From positions 1 to 18,987 of the forward strand of contig CALZOH010000030.1 in the NCBI GenBank assembly GCA_945827465.1: 18,987 nucleotides of DNA. The letters run 5' to 3'. Position 1 is the stretch's first letter, and every line of letters begins with the position of its first letter. Source of the DNA: an uncultured Prevotellaceae bacterium. Lineage in GTDB: Bacteria; Bacteroidota; Bacteroidia; Bacteroidales; Bacteroidaceae. The position numbers were made by a program, and so were the translations under genes. The notes under the pieces are model-generated. The model was not told where the DNA came from. It did no database searches and was given only the letters and a program-made list of their open reading frames with translations. Of the stretch, positions 13,652-18,987 are shown piece after piece.

Positions 13652-14491
13652 ATGGAAAATATCTTCCAAACCATCAAGAAGTCTCTCGCCGACATCTATG
13701 AGAGCGAAGAAGCGGCAGCCATAGCCCGCGAGATTAGTGAGACGTGCTTCCACATTACGCCCGTTCAAGCATACGCCGGGACGGGACATCCGCTCAGCCA
13801 GCAGGAAAGGGAGCGGCTCGACCAAATCCTTCTTCGCCTTCACCGGTACGAGCCCCTACAATATATTATAGGAAGCGCGTACTTTATGGGGCATCGGTTC
13901 CGCGTGGCTCCGGGCGTATTGATTCCCCGCCCTGAAACGGAAGACTTGGTGGAACAGGCCATCCATTGCTTTAAAGACCACGAAGCCCCGACGCTGATAG
14001 ATGCCGGGACAGGCAGCGGCTGCATTGCCATCGCGTTGAAGTTGGCCCTGCCCCGAGCCCGGGTGACGGCCATTGATTGTTCTGATGCGGCACTGCAACA
14101 AGCCGAAGTCAATGCGCGTGAATTAGGGGCTGAGGTGGAATTTGTCAAAGCCGACTTGCTGCGCCCGGAAACGCTGCCCCGCCTCCAGGCCGACGCCATC
14201 ATCAGCAATCCGCCCTACGTGCGCGAATCAGAGCGAGCCGAGATGGAACCTCGTGTGAAAGACTTCGAGCCCGAGTTGGCCTTGTTTGTGCCCGACTGCG
14301 ACGCCCTGCGCTTTTACCGCGCCCTCGCCGCATGGGGGCAGCAAGTCCTGAACGATGGAGGAAGGATTTTCGCCGAAATCAACTCCGCCCTCCCCGACGA
14401 GACGCAACGCCTCTTTGAGGATGACGGATACCGCACCACGCTACTCCACGACCGATACTTCAAAAAACGCATGCTGATATGTCAACGATGA
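13652..14491 (+). CDS. prmC: Release factor glutamine methyltransferase PrmC
   Basis: The 279-residue enzyme methylates the glutamine of the GGQ loop in peptide chain release factors. It has a helical N-terminal domain that binds the release factor, IPRPETE (91-97), the SAM site DAGTGSGCIAIALK (117-130) and the catalytic NPPY (186-189, in IISNPPYVRE). The length fits the family. The frame stays open back to 13523 inside the upstream gene, but homologs start at MENIFQTIKK, so 13652 is chosen. The stop overlaps recX by ATGA. Confidence 0.95.
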   Translation: MENIFQTIKKSLADIYESEEAAAIAREISETCFHITPVQAYAGTGHPLSQQERERLDQILLRLHRYEPLQYIIGSAYFMGHRFRVAPGVLIPRPETEDLVEQAIHCFKDHEAPTLIDAGTGSGCIAIALKLALPRARVTAIDCSDAALQQAEVNARELGAEVEFVKADLLRPETLPRLQADAIISNPPYVRESERAEMEPRVKDFEPELALFVPDCDALRFYRALAAWGQQVLNDGGRIFAEINSALPDETQRLFEDDGYRTTLLHDRYFKKRMLICQR

Positions 14492-14979
14492 AGACTGTTA
14501 CAGAAGACGAGGCCTTCCTGAAACTGGCCACCCGCTGCGCCACGGCCGAACACGCCCCGCAAGAGCTGTTGCGCAAGATGCAGGAATGGGGACTGAACGA
14601 AGAGAGCCGTCAGAGGGTGTTGCTGCGACTCAAGGAGCAGAACTTTACCGACGAAGAGCGATATGCCCATGCTTTCGCGAACGACAAATTCCGCTACTCC
14701 GGCTGGGGGCGCATCAAGATTACACAAGCCTTGCGCATGAAAGGCATTCCGACGCCCCTCATCGAGGAAGCCTGTCATCGCCTGCCGGCCGACCTTTACA
14801 AGCAGAAGCTCGAAAAGCTTCTCACGAACAAGTCGCGGGCCATTCAAGGAGTCAATTCTTACGTGCGCAAAGCGAAGTTGGCCCGTTTCGCCGTCGGGCG
14901 AGGCTTCGAGCCCGACTTGGTGTATCGTTGCATGGGAGAGATGGATTTGGGCGAAGACGTTTATGACGACCTTTTCTGA
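14488..14979 (+). CDS. recX: Regulatory protein RecX
   Basis: The 163-residue all-helical protein has the RecX signature FTDEERYAHAFANDKFRYSG, continuing WGRIKITQALRMKGI (about 53-87). RecX binds RecA filaments and limits or remodels recombination. The ATG at 14488 overlaps the prmC stop as ATGA and is preferred to the ATG 9 nt upstream; either is possible. The gene is not next to recA, unlike in many Proteobacteria. Its 3' end overlaps comF by 17 nt. Confidence 0.92.
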   Translation: MKTVTEDEAFLKLATRCATAEHAPQELLRKMQEWGLNEESRQRVLLRLKEQNFTDEERYAHAFANDKFRYSGWGRIKITQALRMKGIPTPLIEEACHRLPADLYKQKLEKLLTNKSRAIQGVNSYVRKAKLARFAVGRGFEPDLVYRCMGEMDLGEDVYDDLF

Positions 14980-15739
14980 ACATTTGCGCCGGGCCTTCGG
15001 CGAAGCGAAAGGATTGGCCCGCGACTTCAGGCGGCTTATCCTGCCCCCGCTCTGCCCTGTCTGCCAAAGGAAACTGGCTTTGCACGAAGAGCATCTGTGC
15101 TCCGACTGCTTCGAGCAGCTGCCTTTCACCCACTTCCGGGGCAAGTCCAACAACCCTACCGAGCGCATCTTCCTCGGTTTGACACCGCTCGAGAAGGGGC
15201 ATTCCTACATCTACTACTATCCCGGCTCGGCCAGCAGCCAACTTATCAAGGCTTTTAAGTATCATCGGCGTGCCGAAACGGCTGCCTTCCTCGGCCGCCT
15301 GATGGGCGAGGACCTCGAAGGCTCTCACTTCTTCGACGGCATCGATGCCATAGTGCCCGTACCGCTTGCACGCAAGCGATTGCACGAGCGCGGTTACAAC
15401 CAAAGCGAGCGGCTGGCCCGGGGATTGGCTCAGGCGACGGGGATAGAGGTCTGGGACGACGTGCTGATACGCCACCGCGAGACGCCTTCGCAAACGCACT
15501 TCACCTATTTGCAACGCCGGGAGAACGTGAAGGATGCCTTCCGTTGTCCCTGTCCCGACCGGGTGAGCGGGAAGCATCTCCTCCTGATTGACGACGTCGT
15601 GACCACGGGCGCCACCTTGCTTGCCTGCTGCGAAAGCATGAAAGAAATTCCCGGCATACGCTTTTCGGTCATTACGCTGGCCCTGACGGGAAGTGCCGAC
15701 AACACGTTTCCGTCGTCGCTCCACAGTTTCGGCATCTAA
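14963..15739 (+). CDS. comF: ComF-family phosphoribosyltransferase-like protein
   Basis: The 258-residue protein has an N-terminal zinc finger (C31-PV-C34, C46-SD-C49) and a C-terminal type I phosphoribosyltransferase domain. The PRPP loop is LLLIDDVVTTGATL (206-219), and the family motifs VPVPLARKRLHERGYNQSE (131-149) and FRCP are present. ComF proteins act in the cytoplasm during natural transformation, in the uptake of single-stranded DNA, alongside DprA and ComFA in firmicutes. The enzyme activity, if any, is unknown. The gene begins inside recX (17-nt overlap), so the two are tightly coupled. Confidence 0.9.
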   Translation: MTTFSEHLRRAFGEAKGLARDFRRLILPPLCPVCQRKLALHEEHLCSDCFEQLPFTHFRGKSNNPTERIFLGLTPLEKGHSYIYYYPGSASSQLIKAFKYHRRAETAAFLGRLMGEDLEGSHFFDGIDAIVPVPLARKRLHERGYNQSERLARGLAQATGIEVWDDVLIRHRETPSQTHFTYLQRRENVKDAFRCPCPDRVSGKHLLLIDDVVTTGATLLACCESMKEIPGIRFSVITLALTGSADNTFPSSLHSFGI

Positions 15740-15845
15740 GCCCCTGCCCGCGCCGAGCGAGATGGCCAAAAAGGAAGTTGAATTGTCAAAACGGGCGGTG
15801 GCGCTCAGTCATCCCACAAAATCAGACCATTTACACGCGCAATCG

Positions 15846-15872
15846 GCCTATTCAAATGAGCAGGAAATAGGC
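15846..15872 (+). terminator. Weak hairpin between comF and purN
   Basis: GCCTATT and AATAGGC form a 7-bp stem with a 13-nt loop, followed 9 nt later by TTTTTT. It could end the comF transcript but is distant from the T-run and overlaps the upstream side of the purN promoter. Confidence 0.25.
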
Positions 15873-15888
15873 GACGGCCATTTTTTAG

Positions 15889-15896
15889 TAACTTTG
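15889..15896 (+). promoter_or_regulatory. -7 element (TAACTTTG) of purN-fprA-hemW
   Basis: TAACTTTG fully matches TAnnTTTG and would give a leader of about 27 nt before the purN ATG at 15929. No TTTG is seen at the -33 position. Confidence 0.7.
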
Positions 15897-15928
15897 CACG
15901 ACCATCTACTATTGTTACAGAACAACGA

Positions 15929-16516
15929 ATGCATCATATTGCTATTTTCGCTTCAGGTGACGGCACCAACGCCGAAAACATCATCCGCTACTTCCAAAAT
16001 CACCCGCAGATTCAGGTCTCGCTCGTGGTTTACAACCGGAAGGAAGCCGGCGTGCGCCTGCGCACCGAGGCGGCCGGAGTGGCCACCGTGTTTCATCCGA
16101 AAGAGGCCTGGAACGACGAAGCCGCTACGCTGGCCTTGCTCCGGCACTACGGGATTGACTTCATCGTCTTGTCGGGCTTTCTGCTGCTGATTCCGGCCTA
16201 CCTGATCCGTCACTTCGAGGGGCGCATTGTCAATATCCACCCCTCTCTGATTCCGCGCCACTGCGGCAGAGGCATGTATGGCAACCGCGTTCACGAAGCC
16301 GTGCTGGCTTCGGGCGATAGCGAGACGGGCATTACGATTCACATGATTGACGAGGAGTATGACCATGGCCACGTGGTCATGCAGGCCAAGTGCCCGGTTC
16401 TGGCGGGCGATACGGTCGAAGAGCTGGCGGCCCGAGTCCACGCCCTGGAATATCGCTGCTACCCCGAGGCGATCGAGCGCCTCCTCCTGGGACTTCCCTC
16501 GAACACTACTTGCTAA
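15929..16516 (+). CDS. purN: Phosphoribosylglycinamide formyltransferase PurN
   Basis: PurN moves a formyl group from 10-formyl-tetrahydrofolate to GAR, the third step of purine synthesis. In this 195-residue protein the phosphate-binding start FASGDGTNAENII, the catalytic N102 and H104 (VNIHPSLIPR) and D145 (MIDEEYDHG) are all present. GRGMYGNRVHEAVLASGD follows as usual in Bacteroidetes. The first residues MHHIAIFASG are conserved in the family and fix the start. It leads an operon with a flavodiiron gene 18 nt downstream; no functional link between the two is evident. Confidence 0.95.
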   Translation: MHHIAIFASGDGTNAENIIRYFQNHPQIQVSLVVYNRKEAGVRLRTEAAGVATVFHPKEAWNDEAATLALLRHYGIDFIVLSGFLLLIPAYLIRHFEGRIVNIHPSLIPRHCGRGMYGNRVHEAVLASGDSETGITIHMIDEEYDHGHVVMQAKCPVLAGDTVEELAARVHALEYRCYPEAIERLLLGLPSNTTC

Positions 16517-16534
16517 TTCTTTCATTCATCCGAC

Positions 16535-17722
16535 ATGAAACAACTGATACCTTCCATTTATTACGTAGGTGTGAACGACCGCAACAAAGAGCGCTTTGAG
16601 TGCCTTTGGCCTTTGAGCAGCGGGGTTTCGTATAATTCCTACTTGGTGGTGGGCAAGAAGATTGCCCTGATCGATACGGTCGACGTGCGCTTCTTTGCTA
16701 CGTTTTTAGACAACATTCGCGAAGTGATCGGCACCCGCCCCATCGACTACTTAGTGATTAATCACATGGAGCCTGACCACTCGGGCTGCATCGGACTGAT
16801 TCGCCAGGTTTACCCCGACATTTGTCTGGTTGGAAATAAGAAGACGCTGCAAATGGCCGAAGGCTTCTACTGCCAGAGCGGTCCTTCGCTTTGCGTGGGC
16901 GAAGGCAGCGAGCTGAGCCTGGAGGGCATGGACCTGCGTTTTTACCTTATCCCGATGGTGCACTGGCCTGAAACGATGGTGACTTACGAGCCCCAGAGCG
17001 GCACGCTCTTCTCGGGCGATGCCTTCGGATGCTTCGGGGCACTGAACGGAGGTGTACTCGACAGTGAGATGGACGTTGAGCCCTACTTCCCTGAGATGAT
17101 TCGCTACTACTCCAACATTGTGGGCAAGTACGGCACCCAGGTGCAAATGGCGCTGAAGAAGTTGGGCGGCCTCACGCTCCGGCGGATTTGCCCCACCCAT
17201 GGTCCGGTATGGTCCGAAAGCATCGGGCGCGTCATCGCAGCTTATCAGCGCATGAGCCTTTACGAGGGCGAACAGGGCGTGAGCCTCATCTTCGGCAGCA
17301 TGTATGGCAACACCCTGCTGATGGCCGAAAGCGTGGCCGAAGGACTCGTCAAGGGAGGTTTGAAGAACTTTACCATGCACAAGCTGAGCCGCACCGACCC
17401 AAGCTACCTCATTGCCGATGCCTTCAGATTCAAAGGCCTCTTGCTCGGCGCACCTACTTACAACAACGGACTCTATCCGCTCATGGAGCAACTGCTCTCT
17501 GACCTGCGCCACCGCGGCTTGAAGAACCGTCTGATCGGTTGCTTCGGCAGCTTTACCTGGGCCGGACAGGCCGTGAAGCACCTCACCGAGTTTGCCACGG
17601 CTCCCGGCATGGAGATGGTGGGCGAACCGGTCGAAATGAAGCAAGGCTTTACGCGCGAGACAGGTCTCAAGTGCCGGCAATTGGGCGAAGCCATGGCCCG
17701 GCGCATTCTCGAAGCCGAGTAA
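16535..17722 (+). CDS. Flavodiiron protein (FprA type, O2/NO reductase)
   Basis: The 395-residue protein has a metallo-beta-lactamase-like diiron domain (about 1-245) and a flavodoxin domain (about 248-395). Iron ligands are visible as H77-x-E79-x-D81-H82, H143 (MVHWPE), D162 (SGDAFG) and H222 (PTHGPVW). The FMN phosphate loop is GSMYGNT (254-260). Such enzymes reduce oxygen to water, or nitric oxide to nitrous oxide, protecting anaerobes. The choice between O2 and NO cannot be read from sequence. No rubredoxin domain is fused, so a separate electron donor is needed. It sits between purN and hemW (5 nt before hemW) in one transcript. Confidence 0.94.
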   Translation: MKQLIPSIYYVGVNDRNKERFECLWPLSSGVSYNSYLVVGKKIALIDTVDVRFFATFLDNIREVIGTRPIDYLVINHMEPDHSGCIGLIRQVYPDICLVGNKKTLQMAEGFYCQSGPSLCVGEGSELSLEGMDLRFYLIPMVHWPETMVTYEPQSGTLFSGDAFGCFGALNGGVLDSEMDVEPYFPEMIRYYSNIVGKYGTQVQMALKKLGGLTLRRICPTHGPVWSESIGRVIAAYQRMSLYEGEQGVSLIFGSMYGNTLLMAESVAEGLVKGGLKNFTMHKLSRTDPSYLIADAFRFKGLLLGAPTYNNGLYPLMEQLLSDLRHRGLKNRLIGCFGSFTWAGQAVKHLTEFATAPGMEMVGEPVEMKQGFTRETGLKCRQLGEAMARRILEAE

Positions 17723-17727
17723 GAGCA

Positions 17728-18873
17728 ATGAGCGGACTTTACCTTCACATTCCGTTCTGCAAAAGCCGTTGCCACTACTGCAACTTCTTCTCTACCCTGC
17801 TGGCGGCCCCTCAACGCAAGGCCTACACCCGCACGCTCTGCCTGGAAATGGAGCACCGAACCGGCTACTTGGCCGACTCGGTGCTCCACACCGTTTATCT
17901 GGGCGGCGGCACTCCCTCGCTGCTCTCGGCCGACGAGCTCGGGCAGCTCTTCGCCACCATGGAGCGACTCTTCCACTTGGCGCCGCAGGCCGAAGTGACC
18001 CTCGAAGCCAACCCCAACGACATCACGGCCGACTACGTAAGCCTGTTGGCCGATACGCCCGTCAACAGGATTAGCATGGGGGTGCAATCGTTTCATGACG
18101 ATACCCTCCGCATCATCGGCCGACGCCATCGGGCGGCCGACGTACACCGGGCCGTCGACCTGCTGAGCCAAAGGGGCTACAACATCAGCCTTGACCTCAT
18201 CTATGGCTTGCCCGGTCAGGACCTCCGGGCCTGGAGCGACGATCTGCGCGAAGCCCTGAGCCTGCCCATCCACCACCTCTCGGCCTATGCCTTGAGCTAT
18301 GAGGAGGGCACACCGCTCCACCGCATGCTGGAGCAAGGCCTTGTCAAGGAGGCCGACGACGAGACTTCGCTGGCCATGTACGAACGGCTCATCGACCGGT
18401 GCGAGCAGGCCGGCCTGCAGCAGTACGAAATCTCTAACTTTGCCCGGCCCGGCCGCCACTCGCGCCACAACTCGTCGTACTGGACCGATACGCCCTACTT
18501 GGGTGTGGGCGCGGGCGCTCACTCCTACGATGGCGACAGCCGCCAATGGAATCCGGGCGACTTCGAGGGCTATCTCCGGACGCAGGGTGACGTGGAGGGA
18601 CATCACTTTTGTGAGAAGGAACTGCTCACCGACTCTATGAAATACAACGAAGCCATTATGAAAGGCCTCCGCACGCGCACCGGCATCTGCTTAGACCACT
18701 TCCGCCTGCGGCTGGGCGAGGAAGCCTGCCGCCGACTCCTTGCCTCGGCCCGTCCCCACCTCGAGCGGCACCTGCTGGAACTTAGCCGCGACCCTGCGGC
18801 GCACTTGCGCCTGACCCGAAAAGGTCTCTTCGTGTCCGACGGAATCATTAGCGACTTGTTTTTAACCGACTGA
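17728..18873 (+). CDS. hemW: HemW-type radical SAM heme chaperone
   Basis: The 381-residue protein resembles HemN but belongs to the HemW group, which binds heme and passes it to target proteins rather than making it. The radical SAM motif is C11-KSR-C15-HY-C18 followed by NF, not the extra cysteine of HemN. Further signatures are YLGGGTPSLL, RISMGVQSFHD, LDLIYGLPGQ, QYEISNFARPG and HNSSYW. The frame stays open upstream to 17539 but that part is a shadow of the flavodiiron gene; the ATG at 17728 begins MSGLYLHIPFCKSRC as in homologs. It is last in its operon, with a terminator 34 nt after the stop. Confidence 0.94.
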   Translation: MSGLYLHIPFCKSRCHYCNFFSTLLAAPQRKAYTRTLCLEMEHRTGYLADSVLHTVYLGGGTPSLLSADELGQLFATMERLFHLAPQAEVTLEANPNDITADYVSLLADTPVNRISMGVQSFHDDTLRIIGRRHRAADVHRAVDLLSQRGYNISLDLIYGLPGQDLRAWSDDLREALSLPIHHLSAYALSYEEGTPLHRMLEQGLVKEADDETSLAMYERLIDRCEQAGLQQYEISNFARPGRHSRHNSSYWTDTPYLGVGAGAHSYDGDSRQWNPGDFEGYLRTQGDVEGHHFCEKELLTDSMKYNEAIMKGLRTRTGICLDHFRLRLGEEACRRLLASARPHLERHLLELSRDPAAHLRLTRKGLFVSDGIISDLFLTD

Positions 18874-18907
18874 GTCCTTTCTTCCCCCTTTTTCGACCTC
18901 CCGACTC

Positions 18908-18944
18908 CCTTCCGCAAGCCTTCGCAGAGCTTCCGGAAGGTTTT
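18908..18944 (+). terminator. Terminator after hemW
   Basis: CCTTCCG pairs with CGGAAGG, then after a C-C mismatch AAGC pairs with GCTT, around a 9-nt loop. TTTTAAAT follows. The rest of the window (18945-18987) is A+T-rich with no gene visible. Confidence 0.75.
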
Positions 18945-18987
18945 AAATCTTAAAAAATGTCTTTTTTAATGCTTTTGCAGGCCTACA

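Noticed and set aside
14482..15769. Minus-strand open frames opposite recX and comF
   Set aside because: They are shadows of two well-recognised plus-strand genes and have no promoter.
15693..16190. Plus-strand open frame spanning the comF-purN gap
   Set aside because: It overlaps both genes in another frame, and the part inside purN is a low-complexity shadow.
16751..18606. Long open frames on the minus strand opposite the flavodiiron and hemW genes (16751-17728 and 17473-18606)
   Set aside because: They are a by-product of high G+C and codon use of the real genes. Their products match no family, and the plus-strand frames have full catalytic motifs.
18970..18977. TGCTTTTG near the right edge as a promoter for a further gene
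   Set aside because: It has one mismatch to TAnnTTTG, no -33 partner, and no downstream gene visible before the window ends.
1..18987. CRISPR arrays, tRNA or rRNA genes, transposases, phage or defence genes
   Set aside because: I looked for repeats, cloverleaf-like segments and known motifs on both strands and found none.

Overview
The window is a chromosomal stretch from a member of the Bacteroidales, most likely a Prevotella-like organism. Three lines of evidence point there. The promoters follow the Bacteroidetes TTTG / TAnnTTTG pattern. Most start codons lack a Shine-Dalgarno (SD) sequence. The gene content includes RprX/RprY, a CotH protein with a sorting-like C-terminus, a GldB-like lipoprotein and MtaB. 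I cannot name the species. No tRNA, rRNA, CRISPR array, insertion sequence or prophage is visible.

Left part (1-5768): the start of a YhcC/TIGR01212 radical SAM gene runs off the left edge on the minus strand. It diverges from the rprX-rprY two-component operon (531-2792). That operon converges, at a bidirectional hairpin, on a minus-strand pair transcribed as cotH then marR (5768 to 2874).

Middle part (5769-12879): a 435-nt spacer carries the divergent cotH and rpsF promoters. The rpsF-rpsR-rplI ribosomal protein operon follows and ends at a strong hairpin. Next comes a lipoprotein PBP4-type D-Ala-D-Ala carboxypeptidase. A small acidic lipoprotein lies on the minus strand with its own promoter and terminator. 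Then come an mtaB-glycosyltransferase pair with a 4-nt overlap and a GldB-like lipoprotein with its own promoter. A 50-codon minus-strand ORF with a following hairpin sits in the spacer before mtaB.

Right part (12879-18987): tightly packed housekeeping genes. The gldB-like gene leads into an RsmI-like methyltransferase, prmC, recX and comF, most of them overlapping or nearly so. A second promoter drives purN, a flavodiiron protein and hemW, closed by a terminator. Base composition rises sharply here: 21/60 G+C in 6841-6900 against 37/60 in 18001-18060.

How the genes work together: the window joins envelope functions (RprXY, PBP4, lipoproteins, glycosyltransferase, CotH) with translation (bS6, bS18, bL9, MtaB, PrmC, RsmI-like), DNA recombination or uptake (RecX, ComF), purine synthesis (PurN), and oxygen and heme handling (flavodiiron protein, HemW). 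The most notable signal is an eight-base extended SD directly before rpsR, and a six-base one before rplI, in a genome where almost no other start here has one. bS18 and bS6 help form the pocket that hides the anti-SD in Bacteroidetes ribosomes, so this may be a self-regulating loop. No clearly new multi-gene system (defence, mobile or biosynthetic) is evident.
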